Shown piece by piece: positions 7,580 to 16,089 of a stretch of DNA of 36,661 nt. Location: contig JAOPYK010000295.1 of the NCBI GenBank assembly GCA_025964695.1, forward strand, positions 1-36,661. Reading direction: 5' to 3'. The notes under the pieces were generated by a model. It saw only the letters and a list, made by a program, of their open reading frames with translations. It had not been told where the DNA came from and did no database searches. Every line of letters starts with the position of its first letter. The stretch's first letter is position 1. A program made the translations under genes and the position numbers. Source of the stretch: Streptosporangiaceae bacterium (GTDB lineage: Bacteria; Actinomycetota; Actinomycetes; Streptosporangiales; Streptosporangiaceae).

Positions 7580-8241
7580 CCACCGCCCGCGGCCGCGGCG
7601 GAATCGAAGTCCGCGGGCGCGGGCAGGGGTGCGAGCAGGACGGCCCACAGATGGGACTCGGTCCCCGCGGCCTCCATCCGCCGGCGCATCCGCTCAACGG
7701 TGCCCTTCGTCGGCAGCGCCAGGGCGATGAGCAGCGGGTAGCCGAGCACGAACCCGACGGCGAACGGCATCTCGCTGTGGCCGATCACCGCCAGCGCCAG
7801 GCCCAGCAGGATCACCGCGTCGCTGAGCGCGAACCGCAGGAACAGCGCCTGCCGGAACACCACCGCGGCGAGTTCCGCGGTCCGCCGCGGATCCGCCTCC
7901 CGGTCCGGCGCCAACGGCAGCGCCCGGGGGGCCCTGAGTCCGACGACCAGGGCTACCAGGAACGCCAGGACCAGCGGGAGGAACACCCATCCGGGCAGGT
8001 CCCCGAACCTGCTCTTGCCGTCCCGGACGACGAACGGGACGATCGCCGAGATCGCCAGCGGCGCGATCACCAGGGTGAGCATGGTCGCCCGCAGCTGGCG
8101 CAGCATGGTTCGCGGGCCCGAGCGCAGCGAGGCCAGGTACCCCTGGTCGGCCTCGGGCCCGACGCCGAGGAGCGGCTCCACGAACGGCCGGTCCCGCCCG
8201 GCGGAACCCGGCGGGTGCTGGGGAGACTGCGCAGACGCCAT
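7576..8241 (-). CDS. Conserved four-helix membrane protein of unknown function
   Basis: The 221-residue product has a hydrophilic N-terminal 50 residues, then four hydrophobic spans: LTLVIAPLAISAIVPFVV, WVFLPLVLAFLVALVVGL, FALSDAVILLGLALAVIG and FAVGFVLGYPLLIALAL. Between spans 2 and 3 is a cytoplasm-like charged loop (PDREADPRRTAEL). The C-terminus is Ala/Gly-rich. I do not recognise a named family; the layout resembles small actinobacterial membrane proteins of unknown role. It converges on corA with overlapping stop codons. No Shine-Dalgarno is visible before ATG 8241, but TAACGT lies 8 nt upstream and could be a -10 box for a leaderless transcript. Confidence 0.75.
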   Translation of the reverse strand: MASAQSPQHPPGSAGRDRPFVEPLLGVGPEADQGYLASLRSGPRTMLRQLRATMLTLVIAPLAISAIVPFVVRDGKSRFGDLPGWVFLPLVLAFLVALVVGLRAPRALPLAPDREADPRRTAELAAVVFRQALFLRFALSDAVILLGLALAVIGHSEMPFAVGFVLGYPLLIALALPTKGTVERMRRRMEAAGTESHLWAVLLAPLPAPADFDSAAAAGGG

Positions 8242-8311
8242 GGTGGAGTACGTTACTGCGGTATCGGTCGAACCGGACAGAGGCCGGTGCGTGTCGGCCG
8301 GCCGGTCACCG

Positions 8312-9157
8312 TCAGCCGCCCGTCGCCTGGATGGCGCCGGCGGCGAGCAGTCCGAGCAGGATCCCGCCGATCGCGACCCGGTAGTAGACGAACAGCAGAG
8401 TCGAGTGCTTGACCAGGTACTTGAGCAGCCAAGCGATCGAGGCGTAGCCCACTACGAAGGACACGACGGTGGCGATGACCGTGCCGGTGATGTCGAGATT
8501 GCCATCCCCCGCCTTGCGCAGCTCGAACAGCCCGGACAGCACCACCGCCGGGATCGACAGCAGGAAGGAGTAGCGGGCCGCCGCCTCCCGGGTGTATCCG
8601 AGGAACAGTCCGCCGGTGATCGTGGAACCCGAGCGGGAGGACCCCGGGATGAGGGCCAGCGCCTGGAAACCGCCGATGATGAGGCCGTCGCGCAGGTTCA
8701 GGTCGGAGACCTGGCGTTCCTGCCGCCCGGCCCATTCCGCCACCATCAGCAGCAGTCCCATGATGATGAGCATCGAGGCGTTCAGCCACAGGTTGCGGGC
8801 CGGTTTCTCGATGAAGTTCTTGAAGACCAGGCCCAGCACGCTGACCGGCGCGGTGCCCCAGATGATGTACCAGCCCATCCGGGCGTCCAGGTGCCCGCGC
8901 AGTTCCTTCTTCCACAGGCTCTGCGTCCACGTCACCGTGATCCGGTAGATGTCCTTCCAGAAGTAGATCAGCACCGCCGCCATCGTGCCGAGCTGGATGA
9001 TCGCCGTGAACGCCGCCCCCGGGTCACGCTGCCAGCTCTTGACGCCGAGGTCGTGGGCGACGCTCGGCACGATGAGCAGATGGGCCGAACTGGAGATCGG
9101 CAGGAACTCCGTGAGTCCCTGGACAATGCCGAGCACAGTGGCTTCCACGACGTTCAC
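8312..9157 (-). CDS. uppP: Undecaprenyl-diphosphatase UppP (BacA)
   Basis: This integral membrane enzyme removes a phosphate from undecaprenyl diphosphate to recycle the lipid carrier for peptidoglycan and other cell-wall polymers; extra copies give bacitracin tolerance. The 281-residue protein shows both active-site signatures: [14 protein letters not shown] (residues 13-26) and PGSSRSGST (171-179). It has multiple hydrophobic helices throughout and normal family length. The start is GTG at 9157. A GC-rich inverted element at about 8284-8308 (CGGTG/CACCG flanking a GGCCGGCC core) may terminate it. The 210 bp upstream form a divergent promoter region with the aldo/keto reductase gene. Confidence 0.95.
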   Translation of the reverse strand: MNVVEATVLGIVQGLTEFLPISSSAHLLIVPSVAHDLGVKSWQRDPGAAFTAIIQLGTMAAVLIYFWKDIYRITVTWTQSLWKKELRGHLDARMGWYIIWGTAPVSVLGLVFKNFIEKPARNLWLNASMLIIMGLLLMVAEWAGRQERQVSDLNLRDGLIIGGFQALALIPGSSRSGSTITGGLFLGYTREAAARYSFLLSIPAVVLSGLFELRKAGDGNLDITGTVIATVVSFVVGYASIAWLLKYLVKHSTLLFVYYRVAIGGILLGLLAAGAIQATGG

Positions 9158-9369
9158 AAGCGGTGTTTCCCCTCACGCGGGTAGAGCTGCCCAGAGCTGA
9201 TGGTGATCCCCAACGCGGCAGCCTAGTGCCCAGGCACCGCACGTTCGCGCCCTTCCAGTGAACATACTTCTACAACTCTGTCGAATGAGCTGCCTTACCA
9301 TACCCGCGAGCGGAGACCCACCGCGCCGACGCGGCGTTTCTCCGATCGGGCACGGTAATCTCCCCGCCT
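9158..9369. promoter_or_regulatory. Divergent intergenic region between uppP and the aldo/keto reductase
   Basis: No gene is seen here. A lower-GC segment at about 9262-9305 is the most promoter-like part. A TAGGCT element near 9220 (minus strand) could be a -10 for uppP, but I find no convincing -35 partner. Confidence 0.3.
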
Positions 9370-10308
9370 ATGAAGCAGCGCCACCTTGGGCGGAGTGGGC
9401 TCACGGTGTCACGCCTGGGCCTGGGCACCATGACGTGGGGCCAGGACACCGGTGCCGACGAGGCGACGGCACAGCTGACCGCGTTCGTCGACGCGGGCGG
9501 CACCCTCGTCGACACCGCCGACGTCTACTGCGAGGGCGACAGCGAGCGTCTTCTCGGCCATCTCCTGCGCGAGGTGGTGCACCGCGACGACCTCGTCATC
9601 GCCACCAAGTCCGCCATCACCCCGGACGGCCGGTACGACGCGTCCCGCCGCCACCTGCTGAGCTCGCTCGACGCCTCGCTGGACCGGCTCGGGGTCGATC
9701 ACGTGGATCTGTGGCAGCTGCACACCTATGATCCGGCGACCCCGCTGGAGGAGACGCTGACCGCGGTGGACGAGGCGGTCCGCTCCGGCCGCTCCCGCTA
9801 CGCCGGAGTGGCCAACTACGCGGCATGGCAGCTTGCCACCGCCACCACCTGGCAGCGATCCTGGCCTGGCCGCACCCCGATCGTGTCGGCCCAGCTGGAG
9901 TACTCCCTGCTGAGCCGTGACATCGAGCGGGAGGTGGTGCCCGCCGCGCTGGACGCCGGGGTGGGCCTGCTGCCGTGGTCCCCGCTCGGCCGCGGCGTGC
10001 TCACCGGGAAGTACCGCACCGGCATCCCCGCCGACTCCCGCGGCGCCACCCCGCACCTGGCCGAGTTCGTGCGCCCCTACCTGGGCGAGCAGAGCCGGCG
10101 GATCGTGGAGTCGGTGACCACGGCCGCGGAGGGACTCGGCGTCTCACCGCTGGCGGTCGCGCTCAGCTGGGTACGGGACCAGCCCGGTGTGGTGGCTCCC
10201 ATCGTGGGCGCCCGTACCTCTGGACAGCTCCTGGCCATACTCCAGGCCGAGGACCTCATCTTGCCGCAGGAGATCCGTGACGCCCTCGATGACGTATCCG
10301 ACATCTGA
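9370..10308 (+). CDS. Aldo/keto reductase family oxidoreductase
   Basis: This 312-residue NADPH-dependent aldo/keto reductase adopts a TIM barrel. The catalytic tetrad is visible: Asp48 and Tyr53 (LVDTADVY), Lys80 (VIATKS) and His118 (LWQLHTYDP). The N-terminal GRSGLTVSRLGLGTM is typical of the YgjR/YghZ-like group. The cofactor-binding end is represented by VAPIVGARTSGQL. Many relatives reduce small aldehydes or ketones; the substrate cannot be deduced. The last 20 bases overlap the start of the RecD2-like gene, so the two are probably translationally coupled even though they are functionally unlike. Confidence 0.92.
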   Translation: MKQRHLGRSGLTVSRLGLGTMTWGQDTGADEATAQLTAFVDAGGTLVDTADVYCEGDSERLLGHLLREVVHRDDLVIATKSAITPDGRYDASRRHLLSSLDASLDRLGVDHVDLWQLHTYDPATPLEETLTAVDEAVRSGRSRYAGVANYAAWQLATATTWQRSWPGRTPIVSAQLEYSLLSRDIEREVVPAALDAGVGLLPWSPLGRGVLTGKYRTGIPADSRGATPHLAEFVRPYLGEQSRRIVESVTTAAEGLGVSPLAVALSWVRDQPGVVAPIVGARTSGQLLAILQAEDLILPQEIRDALDDVSDI

Positions 10309-11974
10309 CCTGGCCCCGCTCACCGCGCTGCTGACCGCGGCGGGGGTGCCCGAGGCGTACGTGGCGCCCGCCGCGGCCGCGCTCGGCGACCGCGCCACCG
10401 ACGTGCTGCGGTCGGATCCGTGGCAGCTGCTCCTCGTTCCGGGGGTCGGCCCCCGGCAGGCCGACCACTTCGCCCGGCGGCTGCTCGGGGACGGGGCCGA
10501 TCCGGCGGACCCCCGGCGCGGCGCCGCCCTGGTGACGCACCTCATGTTGCGCGCGGCCCGGGACGGCGACACCTCGGTGCCCGTGCCGCAGGTGGTCGCG
10601 GCGCTGACCGAGCTGAAGGTCGCCGATCCGGTACGGGCCGTGATGAACGCTTTGGACGAGGCACGGGTCATGGGGTTCGCGGTCGAGCCGGAGGAGCCGG
10701 ACGACCTCGACGACGACCTGCCCGAAGCCGAGGAGTTCCTCGCCCTCGAGCGGTACGCGACGGCCGAGGAGGCGGTCGCCGAGGGCATCATGCGGCTGAC
10801 CGCCACCGCGGAGCCTTTCCCGCCCGACGGCCAGGAGGAATCCCCCGCGACGGCGATGGCGTTCCGCCATGGAGTGAGCGTGATCTCCGGCCTCGGCTTC
10901 GAGTCCGCCGCCCGCGCGCTGTGCGCCGCCGCCGGCGGCCTGCGGGTGGCCGTCGTCACCGCCACGGACCGGTCCGCGGCCGACCTGGCCCCGCTCGTCC
11001 CCGGGGGCGTCGTGCTGTCGCTGCACCGTTTGCTGGAGGCGCACGAGGCGCCGGGCGGGATCGCCTTCGCCCGCGGTGAGCAACGGCCACTGGACGCGCA
11101 GCTCGTGGTGGTCATGGAGGCGCCGGCACTCGACCTGGAGCTCGGGGCGGCACTGGTGGAGGCGTGTGCGGACGGCACCCATCTGGTGCTGGCGGGCGAC
11201 CCCGCGGGGTTGCCGCCCGCGGCCGCCGGGCAGGTCTTCTCCGACGTGGCGGCCTCCGGCACGGTGCCGGTCACCCGGGCATCGGATCCCGGTGCGCCGT
11301 CCGGGCCGATCGGCGCGCTGACCGCGGCCGTACGCCTCGGTGAGCTGCCCCCGGTCGACGCGCCGGACCGGGAGGTCGTGGTCGTGCCCGCCGCTGACCC
11401 GCGCGAGGCGGTGCACCGAACGGCGCAGCTCGTCGCCGACTCGATCCCGGGGGCGCTCGGGGTGCCGGCCGGCGACATCCAGGTGGTCACTCCCGCACAA
11501 CGGGGCGACGCGGGCGCCATCGCCGTCAACGCCGCGCTGAAGGCGCGGCTGAACCCCGGCCCGGGCGCGTACGGGGGCTTCGACATCGGGGACCGGGTCG
11601 TGGTCACGGCGGCGCTGCCGGACGCTCCCGCAGGAGAGACCGGGACCGTCACCGGCGCGGGCGAGGCCGGGCTGGAGGTCACCTTCACCGCCGGCCCATC
11701 GGCGGTGCCCGCCGCCCTGGTGCCCCGGCTACGGCACGGCTGGGCGATCACGGTCCAGACGTCCCAGGGGACACGCTGGCCCGCCGTCGTCGCCGTGCTG
11801 CCCGCCGAGGCGGGCCCGCTGCTGTCGCGCGCCCTGGTGCTCACCGCGGTGAGCCGTGCCCGGCGTCATGTGTCGGTGGTGCACGCGGCCGGTCCCGCGC
11901 TGGCCCACGCCGTCCGCGAGGTCCACTCCGCGCCCCGGCGGACCCGCCTCACCGGGTTGCTGCAGGGGCGGTAG
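10289..11974 (+). CDS. RecD2-like helix-hairpin-helix protein with degraded ATPase motifs
   Basis: The 561-residue protein follows the RecD2 plan. A helix-hairpin-helix element lies near LLLVPGVGPRQADHFARRLL (residues 47-66), then a winged region, an AAA-type core (about 185-330) and a UvrD_C_2-like C-terminus (483-530) with HGWAITVQTSQG and LVLTAVSRARRHV. The ATPase motifs look dead. The Walker A position reads ISGLGFESAA (199-208) without the GKT lysine, and the Walker B position reads VVVMEAP (274-280) instead of a VDEAS-type motif. The motif GDPAGLPP (303-310) and the late arginine motif are retained. It probably binds DNA or a protein partner without unwinding. The start ATG 10289 overlaps the aldo/keto reductase gene. 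Confidence 0.8.
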   Translation: MTYPTSDLAPLTALLTAAGVPEAYVAPAAAALGDRATDVLRSDPWQLLLVPGVGPRQADHFARRLLGDGADPADPRRGAALVTHLMLRAARDGDTSVPVPQVVAALTELKVADPVRAVMNALDEARVMGFAVEPEEPDDLDDDLPEAEEFLALERYATAEEAVAEGIMRLTATAEPFPPDGQEESPATAMAFRHGVSVISGLGFESAARALCAAAGGLRVAVVTATDRSAADLAPLVPGGVVLSLHRLLEAHEAPGGIAFARGEQRPLDAQLVVVMEAPALDLELGAALVEACADGTHLVLAGDPAGLPPAAAGQVFSDVAASGTVPVTRASDPGAPSGPIGALTAAVRLGELPPVDAPDREVVVVPAADPREAVHRTAQLVADSIPGALGVPAGDIQVVTPAQRGDAGAIAVNAALKARLNPGPGAYGGFDIGDRVVVTAALPDAPAGETGTVTGAGEAGLEVTFTAGPSAVPAALVPRLRHGWAITVQTSQGTRWPAVVAVLPAEAGPLLSRALVLTAVSRARRHVSVVHAAGPALAHAVREVHSAPRRTRLTGLLQGR

Positions 11975-11993
11975 CGGCCCATCGAGGGGAAAG

Positions 11994-12065
11994 ATGTCCG
12001 GAGAGACGCCGGTTTCTGGCGGATCTGGCGAGCAGCGCGTGACTTTTGATCTCCATATGCGTTAG
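11994..12065 (+). CDS. Possible 23-residue leader peptide ORF
   Basis: A short ORF starts MSGETPVSGGSG at 11994. GAGGGG lies four bases before its ATG, a strong Shine-Dalgarno match. Its stop codon TAG falls inside the left half of the palindrome at 12056-12084, and the next gene begins 33 bases later. Translating ribosomes would therefore cover the hairpin, the geometry expected for a leader that controls the downstream secreted-protein gene. The residues themselves show no run of any one amino acid. It may equally be a chance ORF. Confidence 0.3.
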   Translation: MSGETPVSGGSGEQRVTFDLHMR

Positions 12066-12084
12066 ACAGGGTGTCCAACGCATA
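12056..12084. promoter_or_regulatory. Near-perfect palindrome in front of the secreted Lys/Pro-rich protein
   Basis: TATGCGTT (12056-12063) is repeated inverted as AACGCATA (12077-12084), with an inner GACA/TGTC pair, one A/C mismatch and a GGG loop. Possible promoter hexamers, GTGACT (about 12039-12044) and TAGACA (12063-12068), would put the palindrome over the -10 box and transcript start, as for a repressor operator. As RNA it would form a hairpin just before the GGGGAG ribosome site. Confidence 0.5.
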
Positions 12085-12098
12085 CACAGGGGAGTGAG

Positions 12099-12713
12099 AT
12101 GCCCGACCAGCGACGCTTTCGGCGCCTCGGAGTCACCTCGGCGGCGGTAACGGTGGGCGCCTTCGCGATTCTCATCGGGGGTGCGAGTTCCGCGGACGCC
12201 GCCACCACGTGCGCCAAGGGCCACGACCCGGCCACCACGGTCAAGAGCATCCAGTGCCAGCTCAAGGAGACGGGCCAGGCCATCCAGAAAGTGATCGACA
12301 AGATCACCCACAAGACTCCCCCGCCGGTCAAGACACCCGCCAAGAAGCCGGCCGTCAAGATGAAGCCGGCGAAGAACACCGTCAAGCAGCCGCAAGCCCC
12401 GGCGGTCCCCCAGGTCGCGGCGGGCGGCGGGGCCGGGACGACACCGCTGAGCAACCCGGGCTCGGTGCGGCCCTACACCCCGCAGGGCACGACCCCGCAG
12501 CTCCCCGGCCTGCTGCCCGAGCAGCCGCAGGTGGCCGACCAGCAGCCGGCCGTCCCGATCGCCGAGACGCATCTGGTGGCCCCGGTGGCCCAGACCGAGC
12601 AGCAGCCACAGGCGTCGCCGCTATGGACCGGCGGGGCGGCGGGCATGGCGGGCGTCGTGGGGGCGATCAACCTGGGCCTGGCCGGCCGGCGCAGGCGAGT
12701 CCACGCCAGGTGA
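12099..12713 (+). CDS. Secreted Lys/Pro-rich protein with C-terminal membrane anchor
   Basis: The 204-residue protein has a signal peptide: basic MPDQRRFRRL, then a hydrophobic run to about residue 28, and a likely cleavage after SADA (residue 34). The mature start carries Cys38 and Cys53, close enough for a disulphide. Residues 70-95 are rich in Lys and Pro (KTPAKKPAVK-like), 95-170 are Pro/Gln-rich, and the C-terminus has one hydrophobic helix (about 177-196) followed by RRRR. This resembles a surface protein held in the membrane, but I see no LPXTG sortase motif. GGGGAG precedes the ATG by four bases. Function unknown; the low-complexity spacer suggests a wall-spanning stalk. Confidence 0.8.
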   Translation: MPDQRRFRRLGVTSAAVTVGAFAILIGGASSADAATTCAKGHDPATTVKSIQCQLKETGQAIQKVIDKITHKTPPPVKTPAKKPAVKMKPAKNTVKQPQAPAVPQVAAGGGAGTTPLSNPGSVRPYTPQGTTPQLPGLLPEQPQVADQQPAVPIAETHLVAPVAQTEQQPQASPLWTGGAAGMAGVVGAINLGLAGRRRRVHAR

Positions 12714-12757
12714 GCACCAGGTGAGGACCGGGGTGAGCCCGGGCTGAGCAAGGTGAG
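12709..12757 (+). repeat. Five GGTGAG-like hexamers at about 11-bp spacing
   Basis: GGTGAG occurs at 12709, 12720, 12732 and 12752, with GCTGAG at 12743. The spacing is 11, 12, 11 and 9 bases, close to one DNA helical turn. The array begins in the stop codon of the secreted-protein gene and ends at the terminator hairpin. Confidence 0.5.
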
Positions 12758-12759
12758 AA

Positions 12760-12784
12760 GGCCCGGACCTGGGAAGGCCGGGCC
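12760..12784. terminator. GC-rich hairpin between convergent genes
   Basis: GGCCCGG (12760-12766) pairs with CCGGGCC (12778-12784) around an 11-base loop. It sits between the secreted-protein gene and fabI, which point at each other, so it could serve both strands. No U-run is present, as is common in high-GC actinomycetes. Confidence 0.5.
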
Positions 12785-12820
12785 CACCCGCTCACCGCGG
12801 GCTCGTCAGGGGCAGGGCGC

Positions 12821-13600
12821 TCAGGCCCCCATCGCGTGAACTCCACCGTCCACGTGCACGATCTCCCCGGTGGTCGCCGGGAACCAGTCCGACAGCAGCG
12901 CCGCGCACGCACGCGCGGTGGGCCCCGCGTCGGAGGTGTCCCAGCCGAGCGGGGCGCGCTGCGGCCACTCGTTCGACAGGGCGTCCACGCCGGGGATGCT
13001 CTTGGCCGCCATGGTGCTCAGCGGGCCGGCCGCGACCAGGTTGACCCGGACCCCGTGCGGACCGAGATAACGGGCCAGGTAACGGGAGCAGGACTCCAGC
13101 CCGGCCTTGGCCACCCCCATCCAGTCGTAGATCGGCCAGGACACGGTGGCGTCGAAGGTGAGGCCGACCACCGAGCCGCCCTCCTTCATCAGCGGCAGGC
13201 ACGCCACCGTGAGGGACTTCAGCGAGTACGTGGAGATCTGCACCGCCGTGGCGACGTCCTCCCAGGAGGTCTCCAGGAAGTTGCCGCCCATCGCGCTCTG
13301 CGGCGCGAACCCGATCGAGTGCACGACGCCGTCGAGACCGTTGACATGCTCACGCACCCGGTCCGACAGCGAGGCCAGCTGCTCGGTGTCGGTCACGTCG
13401 AGCTCCAGGACCGGGGGCGGAGCGCCCTCCAGGCCGGAGGGCAGCCGCTTGGCGATGCGCTCCACCAGGCTCATCCGGCCGAAGCCGGTCAGCACGATCT
13501 GCGCACCCTCCTGCTGGGCCATCTTCGCCACGTGGAATCCGATCGAGGAGTCCGTCAGGACTCCGGTGATCAGGATCCGCTTTCCTTCGAGAATTCCCAT
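12821..13600 (-). CDS. fabI: Enoyl-[acyl-carrier-protein] reductase (NADH), FabI/InhA type
   Basis: This enzyme does the last reduction of each fatty acid elongation round, converting trans-2-enoyl-ACP to acyl-ACP with NADH. The 259-residue protein has the classic FabI cofactor start GVLTDSSIGFHVA, then LELDV, HSIGFAPQ, the catalytic Tyr158 and Lys165 (IYDWMGVAK), Phe149 beside the substrate pocket, and NLVAAGPLSTMAAKSI plus GEIVHVDGG at the end. Tyr158, Lys165 and Phe149 happen to match the numbering used for mycobacterial InhA. GTG 13612 is in frame, but ATG 13600 with GGAGCAGGG before it fits homologues better. It lies 94 bp downstream of fabG, the same order as mycobacterial mabA-inhA. 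Confidence 0.95.
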   Translation of the reverse strand: MGILEGKRILITGVLTDSSIGFHVAKMAQQEGAQIVLTGFGRMSLVERIAKRLPSGLEGAPPPVLELDVTDTEQLASLSDRVREHVNGLDGVVHSIGFAPQSAMGGNFLETSWEDVATAVQISTYSLKSLTVACLPLMKEGGSVVGLTFDATVSWPIYDWMGVAKAGLESCSRYLARYLGPHGVRVNLVAAGPLSTMAAKSIPGVDALSNEWPQRAPLGWDTSDAGPTARACAALLSDWFPATTGEIVHVDGGVHAMGA

Positions 13601-13644
13601 ACCCTGCTCCACTATCGTGCGGCTGCGCCGCGAAGGTCCTGTCC

Positions 13645-13667
13645 GCGCCCCGGACGATCAGGGGCGC
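13645..13667 (-). promoter_or_regulatory. Intercistronic hairpin between fabG and fabI
   Basis: GCGCCCC (13645-13651) and GGGGCGC (13661-13667) form a 7-bp GC stem with a 9-base loop in the 94-bp fabG-fabI gap. It could be a partial terminator or an RNA-stability element that sets the ratio of the two enzymes. No U-run follows. Confidence 0.4.
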
Positions 13668-13694
13668 TCCGCACGTTCGGCGGATCCGTCCTGT

Positions 13695-14501
<807 letters not shown>

Positions 14502-14592
14502 TCAGCGTCACGCTGGTGCGGCCCCCCGTGACATCCGGCGCCCCGGCGCCGCGCCCCGCGCGCAACGCCGCCGGGCACGGTAAGTTGCGCAG

Positions 14593-16089
14593 GTGCATGA
14601 GATCGATCCGGCCTTCACCGCCCTGCCGTTGCGGGCGCTCGCCGACGCCGCATTGGCCCGGGCCCAGGAGCTGGGCGCCGAGCATGTGGACTTCCGGCTG
14701 GAACGCATCCGCAGTCAGACCCTCCGGCTCAAGGACGCCGCCCTCGAGACCGCGCTGGACGCCGACGAGGTCGGCCTGGCAGTGCGGGTCATCAAGGACG
14801 GCACCTGGGGCTTCGCCTCCGGCATCGACTTGACCACCGAGTCGGCGGCCGCGGCGGCCGAGCGGGCGGTCACGGTCGCGCAGGTGTCGCGGGCCGTCAA
14901 CCGGGAGCCGATAGAGCTGGCCGCCGAGCCGGTGCACGGCGAGCGGACCTGGGTCTCCGCCTACGAGGTGGACCCCTTCAACGTCCCGGCCGCCGACAAG
15001 GTGGCGCTGCTCGCCGAGTGGAGCCGCCGGCTGCTGACCGGCGGGGTGGACCACGTGGATGCCACGCTCCTCCAGGTGAAGGAGAACAAGTTCTACGCGG
15101 ACGCGGCGGGCACCGTCACCACCCAGCAGCGGGTCCGGGTGCATCCGGTGCTCACCGCCGTCGGGATAGCCGACGGCGGCTTCGACACCATGCGCACCCT
15201 GGCGCCGCCGGTGGGGCGCGGGTACGAGTACCTCACCGGCACCGGCTGGGACTTCGGCCACGAGCTGGCCCGGATCCCGGAGCTGCTGGCCGAGAAGCTC
15301 GCCGCCCCGTCGGTCGAGGCGGGGTCGTACGACGTCGTGATCGACCCGTCCAACCTGTGGCTGACCATCCATGAGTCGATCGGGCACGCCACCGAGCTGG
15401 ACCGGGCCCTCGGCTATGAGGCCGCCTACGCCGGAACCTCCTTCGCGACGCCCGACAAGCTGGGCAACCTGCAGTACGGCTCGAAGGTGCTCAACATCAC
15501 CGGTGACCGCACCGCCGCGCACGGGCTGTCCACGATCGGCTACGACGACGAGGGCGTCGAGGCCCAGCGGTGGGACATCGTCAAGGACGGCCTGTTCGTC
15601 GGCTATCAGCTGGACCGGCGGATCGCCCGTCTGACCGGGCAGTCCCGCTCCAACGGCTGCGCGTTCGCCGACTCCCCGGGCAACATGCCCCTGCAGCGGA
15701 TGGCGAACGTGTCGCTGCAACCGGCCGCCGGCGGCCCCTCCACCGAGGAGCTGATCTCCGGAGTGGAGCGCGGAATCTACATCGAGGGCGACAAGAGCTG
15801 GTCGATCGACATGCAGCGCTACAACTTCCAGTTCACCGGCCAGCGCTTCTTCAGTATCGAGAACGGGCGGCTGGCGGGCCAGCTGCGCGACGTGGCCTAC
15901 CAGGCCACCACCACCGACTTCTGGAACTCGATGGAGGCGGTGGGCGGCCCGCAGACCTATGTTCTGGGCGGCGCGTTCAACTGCGGCAAGGGCCAGCCCG
16001 GCCAGGTCGCCCCGGTCAGCCACGGCAGCCCGTCCGCGCTGTTCCGCGGCGTCAACATCCTCAACGCACTGCAGGAGGGCGGCCAGTGA
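14593..16089 (+). CDS. tldD: TldD-type metallopeptidase
   Basis: This is the zinc metalloprotease half of the TldD/TldE heterodimer, which degrades unfolded peptides and, in some bacteria, matures modified peptides or antitoxins. The 498-residue protein carries the HEXXXH zinc motif HESIGH at 260-265 inside TIHESIGHATELDR, and the conserved late segment FNCGKGQPGQ with Cys464. Length is normal. The start is GTG 14593 with a weak ribosome site. Its stop overlaps the start of the partner gene in a GTGA arrangement at 16086-16089, a sign of translational coupling and a fixed subunit ratio. The native substrate here is unknown; no RiPP modification gene is adjacent. Confidence 0.94.
   Translation: MHEIDPAFTALPLRALADAALARAQELGAEHVDFRLERIRSQTLRLKDAALETALDADEVGLAVRVIKDGTWGFASGIDLTTESAAAAAERAVTVAQVSRAVNREPIELAAEPVHGERTWVSAYEVDPFNVPAADKVALLAEWSRRLLTGGVDHVDATLLQVKENKFYADAAGTVTTQQRVRVHPVLTAVGIADGGFDTMRTLAPPVGRGYEYLTGTGWDFGHELARIPELLAEKLAAPSVEAGSYDVVIDPSNLWLTIHESIGHATELDRALGYEAAYAGTSFATPDKLGNLQYGSKVLNITGDRTAAHGLSTIGYDDEGVEAQRWDIVKDGLFVGYQLDRRIARLTGQSRSNGCAFADSPGNMPLQRMANVSLQPAAGGPSTEELISGVERGIYIEGDKSWSIDMQRYNFQFTGQRFFSIENGRLAGQLRDVAYQATTTDFWNSMEAVGGPQTYVLGGAFNCGKGQPGQVAPVSHGSPSALFRGVNILNALQEGGQ

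Noticed and set aside
10144-11844. A 566-codon minus-strand frame opposite the RecD2-like gene
   Set aside because: Its product is Ser/Ala/Thr/Arg-rich without motifs, and the plus strand carries a RecD2-type domain order.
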